From Xenorhabdus eapokensis (GTDB taxonomy: Bacteria > Pseudomonadota > Gammaproteobacteria > Enterobacterales > Enterobacteriaceae), in assembly GCF_001908105.1 (NCBI RefSeq), contig NZ_MKGQ01000006.1:62001-126000 (forward strand): a stretch of DNA of 64,000 nt, written 5' to 3'. A program made the position numbers and the translations under genes. Under the pieces are notes generated by a model. The model was not told the DNA's origin. It worked only from the letters and a program-made list of their open reading frames with translations, and ran no database searches. Positions 43,691-55,317 of the stretch are shown here, in pieces (within the stretch, counting starts at the first letter, position 1; each line of letters begins with the position of its first letter).

Positions 43691-43888
43691 AAATAGGCAA
43701 AAGTTCGACTCTTCTTCAATAAATGTTTTCAATATGTAAATTGATGTTTGCTAACACTTGTATCTAACGTTATGTTAGTTAACTTAGCGTTATGGAATAA
43801 ATAAGAAATGGAATAAATAAGGTAACTTTTTCGTTACCTTATGAAATTACGACGATTAACTTGCAAACAGAGCCTGGAGGCAAACTCG
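43691..43888 (+). promoter_or_regulatory. ilvIH leader region with tandem repeat and hairpin
   Basis: 198 bp upstream of ilvI. It contains a nearly adjacent direct repeat of ATGGAATAAATAAG (about 43792-43821), repeated GTTATG elements, and a hairpin AAGGTAAC / GTTACCTT (43819-43840, 6-nt loop). In E. coli ilvIH is activated by Lrp; the repeats may include such sites but I cannot define them. A CTGGAGG ribosome site lies just before the ilvI ATG. Confidence 0.4.
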
Positions 43889-45616
43889 ATGGAGATGTTG
43901 TCAGGAGCCGAAATGGTTGTCAGATCGCTAATCGATCAGGGCGTTGAACACGTGTTCGGTTATCCGGGCGGGGCGGTACTGGATATTTATGATGCCCTGC
44001 ATACGATTGGGGGAATCGAACATATTTTAGTGCGCCATGAACAGGGGGCTGTTCATATGGCGGATGGGTACGCGCGTAGTACGGGAAAAGTCGGGGTTGT
44101 TTTAGTCACCTCAGGGCCAGGAGCAACGAATGCCGTTACGGGCATTGCAACGGCATATATGGATTCAATTCCTATGGTCGTGTTATCTGGTCAGGTTGCC
44201 AGTTCCCTGATAGGTAATGATGCTTTTCAGGAGTGCGATATGGTGGGAATTTCCCGACCCATCGTGAAGCATAGTTTTCTGGTGAAAAAAGCAGAAGATA
44301 TCCCAAATACAATTAAAAAAGCTTTTTACCTGGCTGCAAGTGGTCGGCCGGGGCCTGTTGTTATCGATTTTCCCAAAGATACCGTCAACCCTGCATTGAA
44401 ATTCCCGTATGTGTACCCTGAAAAAATTACCATGCGCTCTTATAACCCTACCGTGCAGGGACACAAGGGACAAATTAAACGTGTATTGAAGACGCTGATG
44501 AGGGCAAAAAAACCCGTGGTTTATGTCGGGGGTGGTGCCATAAATTCAGCATGTACAACTGAACTGTTGAAGTTGGCTGAACATTTTCACCTTCCGGTCG
44601 TCAGTTCGTTGATGGGATTAGGTGCATTTCCTGCAACACATCGCCAAAGCTTAGGCATGCTGGGGATGCACGGAACGTTTGAAGCGAATAAAGTGATGCA
44701 CAACTCTGATGTTATTTTTGCCGTGGGTGTGCGTTTTGACGATCGAACAACCAATAATCTGGAAAAATATTGCCCCGAAGCAACCGTATTACATATTGAT
44801 ATCGATCCAACTTCAATTTCAAAAACGGTAACAGCGGATATTCCTATTGTTGGCGATGCCAAACAGGTCCTTGGTCAGATGTTGGAATTATTGGATTCTA
44901 CGGAAGATACCCAAGATCCTGATGCCCTGAAAGATTGGTGGCTTGCGATTGAACAGTGGCGCAGCCGCAAGTGTCTTGATTACGATCACACGACAGCGAA
45001 AATCAAGCCACAAGCGGTCATTGAAACCCTTTATCGCCTAACCAAAGGGGACGCCTACATTGCGTCAGATGTTGGTCAGCATCAGATGTTTGCCGCTCTG
45101 CATTATCCCTTTGATAAACCGCGACGTTGGATCAATTCTGGTGGTTTAGGGACGATGGGGTTTGGCTTGCCTGCTGCGCTTGGCGTGAAGTTGGCGAAAC
45201 CTGAAGCCACGGTAGTATGTGTAACAGGGGATGGCAGTATTCAGATGAATATTCAAGAATTGTCTACTGCTTTGCAATATGGTCTGCCTGTGCTGGTGCT
45301 GAATCTGAATAACCGTTTCTTGGGGATGGTGAAGCAATGGCAGGATATGATATACGCGGGTCGTCATTCTCAATCCTACATGGAATCCCTGCCTGATTTC
45401 GTCAAATTGGCAGAGTCTTATGGGCATATTGGTGTCTCCATCCAAACTTATGATGAGTTGGAGACGAAATTGACCCAGGCACTGCATGAAGTCACTGAAA
45501 ATCAACGTCTGGTTTTCGTGGATGTTACCGTTGACGAAACAGAACATGTTTATCCAATGCAGATCCGAGGCGGAGCAATGGATGAAATGTGGTTAAGCAA
45601 AACAGAGAGGACCTGA
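43889..45616 (+). CDS. ilvI: Acetolactate synthase III large (catalytic) subunit
   Basis: ThDP-dependent enzyme forming acetolactate and acetohydroxybutyrate in valine, leucine and isoleucine synthesis. The 575-aa protein has the catalytic Glu in [12 protein letters not shown], the FAD/pyruvate-oxidase-like centre, and the ThDP motif beginning TGDGSIQMN and ending NLNNRFLG. I chose the ATG at 43889 (M-EMLSGAEM), preceded by CTGGAGG and matching E. coli; a start at 43841 would add 16 unrelated residues. ilvH follows 2 bp after the stop. Confidence 0.97.
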   Translation: MEMLSGAEMVVRSLIDQGVEHVFGYPGGAVLDIYDALHTIGGIEHILVRHEQGAVHMADGYARSTGKVGVVLVTSGPGATNAVTGIATAYMDSIPMVVLSGQVASSLIGNDAFQECDMVGISRPIVKHSFLVKKAEDIPNTIKKAFYLAASGRPGPVVIDFPKDTVNPALKFPYVYPEKITMRSYNPTVQGHKGQIKRVLKTLMRAKKPVVYVGGGAINSACTTELLKLAEHFHLPVVSSLMGLGAFPATHRQSLGMLGMHGTFEANKVMHNSDVIFAVGVRFDDRTTNNLEKYCPEATVLHIDIDPTSISKTVTADIPIVGDAKQVLGQMLELLDSTEDTQDPDALKDWWLAIEQWRSRKCLDYDHTTAKIKPQAVIETLYRLTKGDAYIASDVGQHQMFAALHYPFDKPRRWINSGGLGTMGFGLPAALGVKLAKPEATVVCVTGDGSIQMNIQELSTALQYGLPVLVLNLNNRFLGMVKQWQDMIYAGRHSQSYMESLPDFVKLAESYGHIGVSIQTYDELETKLTQALHEVTENQRLVFVDVTVDETEHVYPMQIRGGAMDEMWLSKTERT

Positions 45617-45618
45617 TC

Positions 45619-46110
45619 ATGCGCCGGATTTTGTCTGTATTACTTGAAAACGAATCGGGAGCATTATCCCGCGTGGTTGGCTTGTTTTCCCAACGGGGTT
45701 ATAACATCGAGAGCTTGACCGTTGCTCCTACTGAAGATCCCACATTGTCACGTGTGACTATCCAAACCAAAGGTGATGCCAAGGTATTGGAACAAATTGA
45801 AAAGCAATTGCATAAATTGGTAGATGTATTGCGGGTCAATGAATTAACAGCAGGGCCTCATGTTGAGCGGGAAATCATGCTGGTAAAATTACAAGCCAGT
45901 GGATACGCGCGGGAAGAGATTAAACGCAGCACCGATATTTTTCGCGGGCAGATCGTTGATGTGACTGCAACACTCTATACCGTCCAATTAGTGGGGACGA
46001 GTGAAAAATTGGACGCTTTTCTTGATTCAGTCAGGGAAGTGGCGGAGATCGTCGAAGTGGCGCGTTCGGGCATAGTTGGAGTCTCTCGCGGCGATAAAAT
46101 TATGCGATGA
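45619..46110 (+). CDS. ilvH: Acetolactate synthase III small (regulatory) subunit
   Basis: Binds the catalytic subunit and confers valine feedback inhibition. The 163-aa protein has the N-terminal ACT domain ([26 protein letters not shown] in parts), where the valine site lies, and a C-terminal ferredoxin-like domain. The ATG is 2 bp after the ilvI stop, so translation is coupled. Length equals that of E. coli IlvH. Confidence 0.97.
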   Translation: MRRILSVLLENESGALSRVVGLFSQRGYNIESLTVAPTEDPTLSRVTIQTKGDAKVLEQIEKQLHKLVDVLRVNELTAGPHVEREIMLVKLQASGYAREEIKRSTDIFRGQIVDVTATLYTVQLVGTSEKLDAFLDSVREVAEIVEVARSGIVGVSRGDKIMR

Positions 46111-46149
46111 AAAATCGTAATCTGCGGGTTAAAATACAGATATTCATTG

Positions 46150-46175
46150 AGCCCTACTGTAAAGTAGGGCTTTTT
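46150..46175 (+). terminator. Intrinsic terminator of ilvIH
   Basis: Perfect 9-bp stem AGCCCTACT / AGTAGGGCT with a 4-nt loop followed by TTTT, 39 bp after the ilvH stop. Confidence 0.92.
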
Positions 46176-46198
46176 CATAATCTTACTGAGGGGTTAAT

Positions 46199-47206
46199 GT
46201 GAAACTGGATGAGATCGCCCGCTTAGCTGGTGTTTCACGTACTACGGCCAGTTATGTCATCAATGGTAAAGCCAAACAGTATCGGGTCAGTGATAAAACA
46301 GTAGAAAAAGTGATGGCAGTGGTTAAGGAGCATAATTATCATCCTAATGCTGTCGCTGCTGGCCTTCGGGCGGGGCGAACCCGTTCAATTGGTTTAGTCA
46401 TACCCGACCTGAAAAATACGAGCTACACCCGTATTGCCAATTATCTTGAACGTCAGGCACGGCAACGTGGCTACCAGTTGTTGATCGCCTGTTCGGAAGA
46501 TCAGCCAGATAATGAAATGCGCTGCGTTGAACATCTTTTGCAACGTCAGGTTGATGCGATCATTGTTTCTACCGCTTTACCGCCTGAGCATCCTTTCTAC
46601 CAGCGTTGGGTGAATCGCTCATTGCCAATCATCGCACTTGACCGTGCCTTGGACAGCGAACACTTTATCAGTGTGGTTGGAGATGATCTCGAAGATGCGA
46701 AAATGCTGGCACAGGAGTTGCGTCAATTTCCGGCTGAATCTGTCCTTTATTTGGGAGCATTACCTGAATTATCGGTCAGTTTTTTGCGTGAACAAGGTTT
46801 CCGCGAAGCGTGGGAACATGATCCACGGGAAGTCAACTATCTTTATGCCAATAGCTATGAACGTGAAGCTGCGGCAGAAGTATTTGCGTTATGGTTGGAA
46901 ACTAATCCTGTTCCTCAGGCTTTGTATACGACTTCATTTGCGTTACTTCAGGGCGTCATGGATACGCTTCTCAAGCGCGGTGGTCGGTTACCAAGTCAAT
47001 TGGTTATTGCCACATTTGGTGATCATGAGTTACTTGATTTCCTTGAATGTCCGGTATTGTCGGTGGCACAACGCCATCGTGATGTCGCTGAACGTGCCCT
47101 TGAACTGGTATTAGCCAGTTTGGATGAAAAGCAGCGTCCAACCCCCGGAATAACCCGAATGCGTCGTCATCTATGTCGTCGTGGTAAGTTAAGTCGAAAA
47201 GCCTAA
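46199..47206 (+). CDS. cra: Catabolite repressor/activator Cra (FruR)
   Basis: LacI-family regulator that senses fructose phosphates and controls glycolytic and gluconeogenic genes. The 335-aa protein has the N-terminal helix-turn-helix ([18 protein letters not shown], with hinge [12 protein letters not shown]) and a periplasmic-binding-like effector domain. The start is a GTG, as in E. coli cra, behind GAGGGG. It is an independent unit between ilvIH and the mraZ cluster, with a terminator on each side. Confidence 0.97.
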   Translation: MKLDEIARLAGVSRTTASYVINGKAKQYRVSDKTVEKVMAVVKEHNYHPNAVAAGLRAGRTRSIGLVIPDLKNTSYTRIANYLERQARQRGYQLLIACSEDQPDNEMRCVEHLLQRQVDAIIVSTALPPEHPFYQRWVNRSLPIIALDRALDSEHFISVVGDDLEDAKMLAQELRQFPAESVLYLGALPELSVSFLREQGFREAWEHDPREVNYLYANSYEREAAAEVFALWLETNPVPQALYTTSFALLQGVMDTLLKRGGRLPSQLVIATFGDHELLDFLECPVLSVAQRHRDVAERALELVLASLDEKQRPTPGITRMRRHLCRRGKLSRKA

Positions 47207-47209
47207 TTG

Positions 47210-47240
47210 AGCACCCTCATTAAAGATGAGGGTGCTGTTT
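47210..47240 (+). terminator. Terminator hairpin after cra
   Basis: Perfect 11-bp stem AGCACCCTCAT / ATGAGGGTGCT with a 5-nt loop, 3 bp after the cra stop. Only a weak U-tract (GTTT) follows. Confidence 0.7.
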
Positions 47241-47763
47241 ACCTGCTTAACATCATCAAAATACGCGCATTAAGGTAATTTTGAGATTATTCTTACTAAA
47301 ATTCTTCTAAATGGCTTTTTATAACCGTGAAAATCGATAATGTGTTATTTAAATTCACAAGATGAATAATTTTGTGATAGCGAGTTATTATTTATGTAAG
47401 TTATTTGTTGTTTGAGAGTTATTTTTTTACTTAATTGATATATAATCATTTTATGTTTTTAGATAAATACAAAATTTCAATATGTTATTATTTTTTATAC
47501 TATTGTAACCCAAATGGATAGTTATTATTAATAAGTTTATGACGAGTAACAATTGAGCAACAATGAGATATGGGTTACATAAATTAATTTAAGTGGTAAT
47601 TAATTGTACTAAATTCAATCCCCAATAAGGCTCGCTACAGATTTATTAAATTATTCAAAATTATCATAGTGTTATCTATTATTAATATAGCCAAATCTAG
47701 AAATTCCTTCTTTTTCTCTCCCGAATCTTTCTGTAAATCTAGCTAAAGCGCACGGGCTCTGGC
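47241..47763 (+). other. cra-mraZ intergenic region
   Basis: About 520 bp of very AT-rich sequence without a coding frame. Apart from the mraZ promoter at its right end I see nothing I can name. E. coli also has a long gap here. Confidence 0.5.
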
Positions 47764-47793
47764 TTGACAAGGTTTTCATACCATCCGTAAACT
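47764..47793 (+). promoter_or_regulatory. mraZ (dcw cluster) promoter
   Basis: TTGACA (47764-47769) and TAAACT (47788-47793), spacer 18 bp. The surrounding bases (TTGACAAG, then TCCGTAAACTC) closely follow the known E. coli mraZ promoter as I recall it. Confidence 0.85.
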
Positions 47794-47799
47794 CTTAAT

Positions 47800-47833
47800 T
47801 GTGGTGATTTGTGGGATAATGTGGAGATTTGGG
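47800..47833 (+). promoter_or_regulatory. MraZ operator repeats
   Basis: Three TGTGG units at exact 10-bp spacing (47800, 47810, 47820) followed by TGGG at 47830. They match the TGGG-N5 direct repeats bound by MraZ just upstream of its own gene. They lie directly downstream of the promoter, where MraZ represses. Confidence 0.85.
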
Positions 47834-47854
47834 CCATCAAGGGGTAACCTGAGT

Positions 47855-48313
47855 ATGTTTCGTGGAGCAACGCTGGTTAATCTCGATAGCAAAGGGCGAC
47901 TTACTGTACCAGCCCGATATAGAGAAATGCTGAATGAAGTATCAACAGGCCAAATGGTTTGTACTATTGATCTTCATCAGCCGTGCTTGTTGCTTTATAC
48001 ATTACCCGAATGGGAAATCATCGAAAAAAAATTATCTCGCTTATCCAGCATGAATCCAGCCGAACGTCGTGTTCAACGTTTGCTATTGGGACACGCCAGT
48101 GAATGTCAAATGGACAGTGCAGGACGTCTTTTATTAGCCAGCACACTGCGTCAGCACGCAGGGCTAACAAAAGAGGTCATGCTGGTTGGGCAATTTAATA
48201 AATTTGAATTGTGGGATGAACAAGTTTGGTATCAACAGGTACAGGATGATATTGCGGTTGAGCAATCCACACAAGAACCTCTATCAGCAAGGCTACAGGA
48301 TTTATCACTATAA
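47855..48313 (+). CDS. mraZ: Transcriptional regulator MraZ
   Basis: DNA-binding regulator of the division and cell wall cluster, an AbrB-like ring protein. The 152-aa length is standard. Two copies of the fold are visible: [19 protein letters not shown] and the second [13 protein letters not shown], each with the D-x-x-GR signature. I chose the ATG at 47855, matching E. coli; an upstream extension runs through the operator repeats. First gene of the cluster, 1 bp before rsmH. Confidence 0.96.
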   Translation: MFRGATLVNLDSKGRLTVPARYREMLNEVSTGQMVCTIDLHQPCLLLYTLPEWEIIEKKLSRLSSMNPAERRVQRLLLGHASECQMDSAGRLLLASTLRQHAGLTKEVMLVGQFNKFELWDEQVWYQQVQDDIAVEQSTQEPLSARLQDLSL

Positions 48314-48314
48314 C

Positions 48315-49259
48315 ATGGCAAATAGTCATTTTGAGCATACCAGTGTACTGCTGGATGAAGCTGTCAATGGATTGAATATTCAAGAAGATGGAATTTATAT
48401 CGATGGAACGTTTGGGCGCGGAGGGCATTCTCGCCTGATTTTGTCGAAATTGGGACCCAATGGACATTTAATGGCGATCGATCGTGACCCACAAGCCATT
48501 GAAGCGTCAAAGGCCATTACGGACAAGCGTTTTTCTATTACTCATGGGCCATTTTCTGAATTGGCAACTTATGTAGAAGAGGCGGGTCTGGTTGGAAAAA
48601 TTAATGGCGTATTGCTGGATTTAGGGGTTTCTTCCCCACAACTGGATGATCCTGAACGTGGTTTTTCATTTATGCGTGATGGGCCATTGGATATGCGTAT
48701 GGATACCACACGGGGGCAGTCTGCTGCAGAGTGGTTGATGAAGGCTGAAGCAGATGACATCGCATGGGTGTTAAAAACATTTGGTGAAGAACGTTTTGCC
48801 AAACGTATTGCGAAGGCTATTGTGGCACGCAATCAGGAACAACCGATTACGCGTACGCGTGAGCTGGCAGAGTTAATTGCTCAGGCAAGTCCAATTAAAG
48901 AAAAGCATAAGCATCCGGCAACACGCAGCTTTCAGGCTATCAGGATTTACATTAACAGTGAACTGGAAGAGATAGAACGTGCATTAGAGGGTGCACTACG
49001 CGTTCTGGCACCACAAGGGCGATTATCTGTCATCAGTTTCCACTCGTTGGAAGATCGCATAGTGAAACGCTTTATCCGACAACACAGTCAGGGGCCACAG
49101 GTTCCAGTCGGTTTGCCTCTCACGGAAGCGCAGTTAAAAACGCTGGGGGGAAGAAGTCTGAAATCCATTGGCAAAATGAAACCCTCAGAGGGTGAAGTAG
49201 CCACAAACCCAAGAGCGCGGAGCTCGGTTTTGCGGTTTGCTGAAAAGGTGAGTGAATGA
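48315..49259 (+). CDS. rsmH: 16S rRNA (cytosine-1402-N4)-methyltransferase
   Basis: SAM-dependent methyltransferase modifying C1402 in 16S rRNA. The 314-aa protein has the SAM motif [31 protein letters not shown] and the C-terminal [15 protein letters not shown] chose the ATG at 48315, 1 bp after the mraZ stop; the frame is open upstream but that part overlaps mraZ. Its last bases overlap the ftsL start. Confidence 0.97.
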   Translation: MANSHFEHTSVLLDEAVNGLNIQEDGIYIDGTFGRGGHSRLILSKLGPNGHLMAIDRDPQAIEASKAITDKRFSITHGPFSELATYVEEAGLVGKINGVLLDLGVSSPQLDDPERGFSFMRDGPLDMRMDTTRGQSAAEWLMKAEADDIAWVLKTFGEERFAKRIAKAIVARNQEQPITRTRELAELIAQASPIKEKHKHPATRSFQAIRIYINSELEEIERALEGALRVLAPQGRLSVISFHSLEDRIVKRFIRQHSQGPQVPVGLPLTEAQLKTLGGRSLKSIGKMKPSEGEVATNPRARSSVLRFAEKVSE

Positions 49260-49576
49260 TGGCTGGTGAACGTCATGGGTTAGTTGGAGTGATTGCTAGC
49301 GATTTAATTCGTAATGCCAAACTCCCGCTGATTTTGCTGGTAGCCGTTGTAGTGTCAGCCATCAGCGTTGTGACGGTCACACATCAGACCCGCTTATTGA
49401 CTGCGGAAAAAGAGCGTCAAGTGATCCAGCTTGATGCTCAGGATATTGAGTGGCGTAATCTGCTCCTTGAAGAGAACGCACTGGGTGATCACAGTCGGGT
49501 TGAACGGATTGCGACTGAAAAATTGCAGATGCAACACGTTGATCCAAGTAAAGAGAATATTGTGATCACTCAATAA
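49256..49576 (+). CDS. ftsL: Cell division protein FtsL
   Basis: Small bitopic membrane protein that forms the FtsQLB complex and activates FtsWI. The 106-aa protein has a short cytoplasmic N-terminus, one transmembrane segment ([19 protein letters not shown]), and a periplasmic leucine-zipper region ending in the conserved [20 protein letters not shown]. It is about 15 residues shorter at the N-terminus than E. coli FtsL. The start (ATG ATG) overlaps the rsmH stop. Confidence 0.95.
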   Translation: MMAGERHGLVGVIASDLIRNAKLPLILLVAVVVSAISVVTVTHQTRLLTAEKERQVIQLDAQDIEWRNLLLEENALGDHSRVERIATEKLQMQHVDPSKENIVITQ

Positions 49577-49603
49577 GTCCAGTTGACAACCAAAAGGTGG
49601 GCG

Positions 49604-51361
49604 ATGAAAGCTGCACGCTCTTTAAAGTTGAAAAAGCAAGAAGATAAAGCAAGTTTTGTAAGCTGGCGTTTTGCCTTGCTATGTGGAGGCATTGGGGTTG
49701 CTTTAATCGGGCTTTTGATTCGTGTTGCCTATTTGCAGATCATCAATCCTGATCGTTTGGTAAAAGAAGGTGATTCGCGTTCTCTGCGTATCCAATCTGT
49801 CCCGACTGCCAGAGGCATGATTAATGATCGCAATGGGCGTCCACTGGCAGTGAGTGTGCCTGTTGATGCGGTCTGGGCAGACCCTAAAGAAGTGTTTGAA
49901 AGAGGCGGCATCACAAATGACACTCATTGGCAGGCTTTGGCTGATGCCCTTTCCATCCCTCTTGAACAATTAACCAGCAAAATTAACGAATATCCCAAGG
50001 GGCGTTTTGTTTACCTTGCTCGTCAAGTGAATACGTCTATCGGCGATTATGTCGAGAAATTGAGGCTACCTGGTATCTATTTGCGTCAGGAATCCCGCCG
50101 TTATTATCCGGCAGGGCAGGTGACAGCGCATATTATTGGGGTCACTAATATTGACGGTGCCGGTATTGAGGGCGTTGAAAAGAGCTTTGATAATTGGCTG
50201 ACCGGCATGCCGGGAAGCCGAACTGTTCGTAAAGATCGGACAGGGCGTGTTATTGAGGATATTTCATCGACAGATAGCCGGGCTGCTCACGATTTGACGC
50301 TCAGCATAGATGAGCGCCTTCAGACGCTGGTGTATCGCGAATTGACGAAAGCGGTTGCACTGAACCAAGCCGAATCAGGTTCAGCCGTATTGGTTGATGT
50401 CAATACTGGCGAAGTGTTGGCGATGGCAAACAGCCCATCTTATAACCCCAATAATTTGGCTGGAACGCCGAAAGATGCGATGCGTAACCGTGCCATCACC
50501 GATATTTTTGAGCCTGGTTCCACGGTGAAGCCGCTGGTGGTGATGAGCGCACTGAATAGTGGCATTGTCAAAGAGAATACGGTGTTAGATACCAGACCAT
50601 ACCGAGTAACGTATGGATCGCGGGGGCATGAAATTAAAGATGTTGCGCCACGCCCTGAGTTAACTATCACCGGTATCTTACAGAAGTCGAGTAACGTTGG
50701 TGTTTCCAAGCTGGCGTTAGCGATGCCTGCCTCAGAGGTGGTAAATGTTTATTCACGCTTTGGGATGGGAAAACCGACCAATTTGGGGCTGGTCGGAGAA
50801 AGTAGTGGCTTATTTCCAACTAATAAACAACGGTGGTCAGATCTTGATAGGGCCACCTTTTCTTTCGGCTACGGGCTAATGGTAACGCCGTTACAGTTAG
50901 CACGAGTCTATGCAACGATAGGCAGTCTGGGCATTTATCGCCCATTGTCAATTACCAAAGTCGATCCTCCCGTACCGGGCACCAGAGTGTTTCCTGAAAC
51001 TGTTATGCGGACCGTGGTGCACATGATGGAGAGTGTGGCATTACCAGGGGGAGGCGGTGTACGGGCAGCGATAAAAGGTTATCGCATTGCCGTTAAAACG
51101 GGGACGGCAAGAAAAGTCGGGCCGGATGGCAGATATCTCAATAATAAGCATATTTCTTATACTGCCGGAATTGCACCGGCGAGTAATCCACGGTTTTCAC
51201 TGGTTGTGATCATTAATGATCCACAAGCAGGCAAATATTATGGCGGTGCAGTTGCGGCGCCTATCTTCGGCACAATCATGAGTGGTGTCCTGCGTACCAT
51301 GAATGTTGAACCAGATGCATTGCCTGTAGGCGATAAAAACGAATTTGTGATTAATAAATAA
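49604..51361 (+). CDS. ftsI: Septal peptidoglycan transpeptidase FtsI (PBP3)
   Basis: Class B penicillin-binding protein that cross-links septal peptidoglycan with FtsW. The 585-aa protein has a short cytoplasmic tail, one membrane anchor ([19 protein letters not shown]), the pedestal domain ([18 protein letters not shown] in part), and the transpeptidase motifs S306-T-V-K, S-S-N and K-T-G-T-A. I chose the ATG at 49604 behind AGGTGG, which aligns with the E. coli start. It follows ftsL by 27 bp. Confidence 0.97.
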   Translation: MKAARSLKLKKQEDKASFVSWRFALLCGGIGVALIGLLIRVAYLQIINPDRLVKEGDSRSLRIQSVPTARGMINDRNGRPLAVSVPVDAVWADPKEVFERGGITNDTHWQALADALSIPLEQLTSKINEYPKGRFVYLARQVNTSIGDYVEKLRLPGIYLRQESRRYYPAGQVTAHIIGVTNIDGAGIEGVEKSFDNWLTGMPGSRTVRKDRTGRVIEDISSTDSRAAHDLTLSIDERLQTLVYRELTKAVALNQAESGSAVLVDVNTGEVLAMANSPSYNPNNLAGTPKDAMRNRAITDIFEPGSTVKPLVVMSALNSGIVKENTVLDTRPYRVTYGSRGHEIKDVAPRPELTITGILQKSSNVGVSKLALAMPASEVVNVYSRFGMGKPTNLGLVGESSGLFPTNKQRWSDLDRATFSFGYGLMVTPLQLARVYATIGSLGIYRPLSITKVDPPVPGTRVFPETVMRTVVHMMESVALPGGGGVRAAIKGYRIAVKTGTARKVGPDGRYLNNKHISYTAGIAPASNPRFSLVVIINDPQAGKYYGGAVAAPIFGTIMSGVLRTMNVEPDALPVGDKNEFVINK

Positions 51362-51372
51362 AGAGGATAAAA

Positions 51373-52860
51373 GTGGCAGATCGTAATTTGCGCGATTTAT
51401 TGTCTCCGTGGGGTGTTGATACACCGGAGCTTCCGCTGCGCGAAATGACATTGGATAGCCGTAAGGCGGCTGCCGGAGATCTGTTTGTTGCGGTTCAAGG
51501 GCATCAAACAGACGGTCGAAAGTATATTCCTCAAGCCATCGCTCAAGGTGTTGCTGCGGTGATTGCAGAAGCGAAGGGAAAAGCGGATAACGGCACTGTG
51601 CAGAAAATGCACGGTGTGCCTGTTATCTATCTGGATAATTTAAATAGCAAATTATCCAAGTTGGCCGGCGAGTTTTACCAACATCCCGGCAATAAACTGA
51701 AATTGATTGGTGTGACTGGCACCAACGGGAAAACAACAACAACACAATTATTGGCACAATGGAGCCAGGGGCTTGGCGAAACCAGTGCCGTGATGGGAAC
51801 CGTCGGAAATGGTTTGCTGGGTATGATAGTCCCCGGCGAAAATACGACTGGCTCTGCGGTTGATATTCAGCTTGATTTACAGCAGCTTGCTAACAAAAAT
51901 GCCACTTTTGTTGCGATGGAAGTTTCTTCACATGGTTTGGTTCAGGGAAGAGTCGCAGCACTGCCATTTCAGGCGGCTATTTTTACTAATTTAAGCCGTG
52001 ATCACCTTGATTATCATGGTGATATGGAAAATTACCAAGATGCCAAATGGCGACTGTTCAGTGACCATGATGTAAAGCAGAAAATCATTAATGCTGATGA
52101 TACTGTTGGGCAGAAGTGGTTGTCTCGTCTGCCGGATGCAGTGGCTGTCTCAATGGAAAATAACTTGCCAGAAAATTGGCCGGGACGTTGGTTATCGGCC
52201 AGTGAGGTGCATTATCACGACAAAGGGGCTTCCATCACATTTAATTCCAGTTGGGGAAATGGAACGTTCGATAGCCCTCTTATGGGGGCGTTTAATGTGA
52301 GTAACTTACTATTGGCGCTCACAACTTTGTTGTCCCTGGACTATCCCCTGGAAAAACTGTTATCGACGGCTTCTTGCCTGAAGCCCGTTTGTGGACGTAT
52401 GGAAGTTTTCTCTGCTGCTGGTCGTCCGACGGTTGTGGTTGATTATGCCCACACGCCTGATGCGTTGGAAAAAGCCTTATCTGCGGCTCGCCTGCACTGT
52501 AAAGGGCGACTTTGGTGTGTATTTGGTTGTGGCGGTGATCGCGACAAAGGCAAGCGTCCATTAATGGGGGGCATTGCAGAGCAGGGCGCTGATCGTGTGA
52601 TTGTCACTGATGATAATCCTCGCAGTGAAGAGCCGCAGTCAATTGTGGCTGATATCCTACAAGGATTCATCGACCCAGGACAGGCGACGGCGATTCATGG
52701 GCGGGTTGAGGCCGTCACCAGTGCCATTATGCAGGCAAATGAAGACGATGTGGTTCTTGTGGCCGGCAAAGGTCATGAAGATTATCAATTGGTTGGCAAT
52801 CGTCGTTTGGATTACTCAGATCGCCTGACCGTTGCGCGTTTGCTGGAGGTAATTGCATGA
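51373..52860 (+). CDS. murE: UDP-MurNAc-L-Ala-D-Glu:meso-diaminopimelate ligase
   Basis: Adds meso-diaminopimelate to the peptidoglycan precursor. The 495-aa Mur ligase has the ATP loop [11 protein letters not shown] at about 113-123, the central domain, and the C-terminal DNPRSEEP motif that selects diaminopimelate rather than lysine. The start is a GTG behind AGAGGAT, as in E. coli. It overlaps murF by 4 bp. Confidence 0.97.
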   Translation: MADRNLRDLLSPWGVDTPELPLREMTLDSRKAAAGDLFVAVQGHQTDGRKYIPQAIAQGVAAVIAEAKGKADNGTVQKMHGVPVIYLDNLNSKLSKLAGEFYQHPGNKLKLIGVTGTNGKTTTTQLLAQWSQGLGETSAVMGTVGNGLLGMIVPGENTTGSAVDIQLDLQQLANKNATFVAMEVSSHGLVQGRVAALPFQAAIFTNLSRDHLDYHGDMENYQDAKWRLFSDHDVKQKIINADDTVGQKWLSRLPDAVAVSMENNLPENWPGRWLSASEVHYHDKGASITFNSSWGNGTFDSPLMGAFNVSNLLLALTTLLSLDYPLEKLLSTASCLKPVCGRMEVFSAAGRPTVVVDYAHTPDALEKALSAARLHCKGRLWCVFGCGGDRDKGKRPLMGGIAEQGADRVIVTDDNPRSEEPQSIVADILQGFIDPGQATAIHGRVEAVTSAIMQANEDDVVLVAGKGHEDYQLVGNRRLDYSDRLTVARLLEVIA

Positions 52861-54239
52861 TCCCTCTGACCTTACAGCAATTAGCACACTTGACCGGTGG
52901 CTTGTTATATCGCGTTACCGAACAGCAAGCTGAAACTTTGCCAATTAATGCGGTGGAAACGGATAGCCGTAAGATCGTGCGTGGTGGGTTGTTTATTGCC
53001 TTACAAGGGGAAAAATTCGACGCTCATGATTTTGCTGCTGATGTAGCACAGCAGGGCGCTGGTGCTTTATTGGTTAGTTGTTGTCTGGAGATTGATTGTC
53101 CTCAGGTCGTAGTTAAAGACACGCGTCTGGCGATGGGAAAACTGGCGGGTTGGGTTCGCCAACAAAGTAAAGCCCGCATTGTGGCTTTAACGGGCTCGTC
53201 AGGTAAAACATCCGTCAAAGAGATGACGGCAGCGATTCTGCGTCAGTGTGGCAATACCCTGTATACCGCGGGGAACTTCAACAATGACATTGGGGTGCCA
53301 TTAACTTTGTTCAGGCTTACTGATGAACACCAGTTTGCTGTAATTGAACTGGGAGCGAACCATATCGGTGAAATATCTTACACCACTGAAATGGCTCGTC
53401 CTGAAAGTGCATTGGTTAATAACCTCTTTTCTGCCCATTTGGAAGGATTCGGCTCTTTGGCGGGGGTGGCAAAGGCAAAAGGTGAAATCTTTGCCGGCCT
53501 TGCTCCGACCGGAACCGCCATTATCAATCTGGATAGCAATGATTGGGAAAATTGGCAGCACAGCATTAGCGATCAACAAACGGTATGGCGTTTTTCCGCT
53601 TCATCAACAACGGGAGCGGATTTTTACCCAACGGACATTTTAGAACAACCATTGGCAACACACTTTTGCCTCCATAGCCCCATTGGGAGTGTTGAACTGA
53701 CATTGCCATTGCCGGGAAAACACAATGTTGCCAATGCATTGGCAGCCAGTGCGCTGGCAATTTCTGTGGGGGCATCGTTGGATGATATTCGTAGCGGACT
53801 ATCGGGATTACAAGCAGTTGCAGGACGTTTATTTCCTGTCCCTCTGACTGAGGGAAAAATGATATTAGACGACACCTATAACGCGAATCCCGGCTCCATG
53901 ATAGCAGCGGCGCATGTGCTGGCGCAGATGTCCGGTTATCGAGTCATGGTTGTTGGTGATATGGGCGAGTTGGGGGAACAGACGACTCAGTGCCATCGTG
54001 AGGTGGGCGAAGCCGTGGCATCGACAAACATAGATAAAGTACTCAGCGTGGGGGCTTTCAGTGCCCATATTAGTGACGCGAGTGGTCGGGGGCAGCATTT
54101 CGCGAACAAGACTGAATTAGTTGCAGCGCTGCTTCCTCTATTGGAACAACACGAAATGATTTCCATATTAATTAAAGGTTCACGTAGTGCCGCAATGGAA
54201 GAGGTAGTGAACGTGCTGAAGGAGAACTTCCAATGTTAA
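52857..54239 (+). CDS. murF: UDP-MurNAc-tripeptide:D-Ala-D-Ala ligase
   Basis: Completes the UDP-MurNAc pentapeptide by adding D-Ala-D-Ala. The 460-aa protein has the Mur ligase ATP loop [25 protein letters not shown], the central domain and [11 protein letters not shown] near the C-terminal domain. The ATG overlaps the murE stop (ATGA), and its end overlaps mraY by 7 bp. Confidence 0.97.
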   Translation: MIPLTLQQLAHLTGGLLYRVTEQQAETLPINAVETDSRKIVRGGLFIALQGEKFDAHDFAADVAQQGAGALLVSCCLEIDCPQVVVKDTRLAMGKLAGWVRQQSKARIVALTGSSGKTSVKEMTAAILRQCGNTLYTAGNFNNDIGVPLTLFRLTDEHQFAVIELGANHIGEISYTTEMARPESALVNNLFSAHLEGFGSLAGVAKAKGEIFAGLAPTGTAIINLDSNDWENWQHSISDQQTVWRFSASSTTGADFYPTDILEQPLATHFCLHSPIGSVELTLPLPGKHNVANALAASALAISVGASLDDIRSGLSGLQAVAGRLFPVPLTEGKMILDDTYNANPGSMIAAAHVLAQMSGYRVMVVGDMGELGEQTTQCHREVGEAVASTNIDKVLSVGAFSAHISDASGRGQHFANKTELVAALLPLLEQHEMISILIKGSRSAAMEEVVNVLKENFQC

Positions 54240-55315
54240 TTTGGCTAGCCGAATATCTGGTTAAGTATCACACCGGTTTTAACGTCTTCTCATATTTGAC
54301 GTTCAGAGCCATCGTCGGCTTGCTTACTGCATTATTCATCGCGCTATGGATGGGACCAAGATTAATCGTTTATCTGCAAAAATTGCAAATAGGCCAGGTG
54401 GTACGCGATAACGGTCCTGAGTCCCATTTTAGTAAGCGTGGGACACCGACAATGGGAGGATTGTTGATTTTGTTCTCCATCACGATCTCTGTGTTGCTGT
54501 GGACGCGTTTGGATAATCCCTATGTCTGGTGTGTTTTGCTTGTTTTAGTCGGTTATGGCGTTGTGGGATTTGTCGATGATTACCGCAAAGTGGTGCGTAA
54601 AGACACCAAAGGGCTAATTGCTCGTTGGAAATATTTCTGGCAGTCCGTTATTGCTCTGGGTGTCGCATTTGTTATGTACAGCATCGGCAAAGAGACATCT
54701 GCAACCCAATTAGTCGTGCCATTCTTCAAAGAGGTTATGCCGCAACTGGGTTTGCTTTACATTCTGCTGACTTATTTTGTGATTGTAGGAACCAGTAATG
54801 CGGTAAACCTGACTGATGGATTGGATGGCCTTGCCATTATGCCAACAGTACTGGTTGCAGCAGGTTTTGCCTTGGTGGCATGGGCAACAGGTAACGTGAA
54901 TTTTGCTAACTACCTGCATATCCCTTATTTGAGCCACGCGGGTGAGCTGGTGATTGTCTGTACTGCGATTGTCGGTGCTGGGCTGGGTTTCTTGTGGTTT
55001 AACACTTATCCGGCGCAAGTGTTTATGGGAGATGTCGGTTCATTGGCTCTGGGCGGGGCATTGGGAACCATTGCCGTATTGCTGCGCCAGGAGTTCCTGC
55101 TGATCATCATGGGCGGTGTTTTTGTGGTGGAAACGTTGTCTGTCATCTTGCAGGTTGGTTCATTCAAACTGCGTGGACAGCGTATTTTCCGTATGGCACC
55201 GATTCACCATCACTATGAATTGAAAGGTTGGCCAGAACCACGCGTTATCGTGCGCTTTTGGATTATTTCTTTGATGTTGGTGTTGATTGGTCTGGCAACG
55301 CTGAAGGTACGTTAA
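54233..55315 (+). CDS. mraY: Phospho-MurNAc-pentapeptide translocase MraY
   Basis: Integral membrane enzyme that makes lipid I from undecaprenyl phosphate. The 360-aa protein has about ten transmembrane segments. The conserved active-site loops are visible: [16 protein letters not shown] with the Asp pair, [22 protein letters not shown] and [13 protein letters not shown]. It starts 7 bp before the end of murF, and murD begins 2 bp after its stop. Confidence 0.98.
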   Translation: MLIWLAEYLVKYHTGFNVFSYLTFRAIVGLLTALFIALWMGPRLIVYLQKLQIGQVVRDNGPESHFSKRGTPTMGGLLILFSITISVLLWTRLDNPYVWCVLLVLVGYGVVGFVDDYRKVVRKDTKGLIARWKYFWQSVIALGVAFVMYSIGKETSATQLVVPFFKEVMPQLGLLYILLTYFVIVGTSNAVNLTDGLDGLAIMPTVLVAAGFALVAWATGNVNFANYLHIPYLSHAGELVIVCTAIVGAGLGFLWFNTYPAQVFMGDVGSLALGGALGTIAVLLRQEFLLIIMGGVFVVETLSVILQVGSFKLRGQRIFRMAPIHHHYELKGWPEPRVIVRFWIISLMLVLIGLATLKVR

Positions 55316-55317
55316 TC

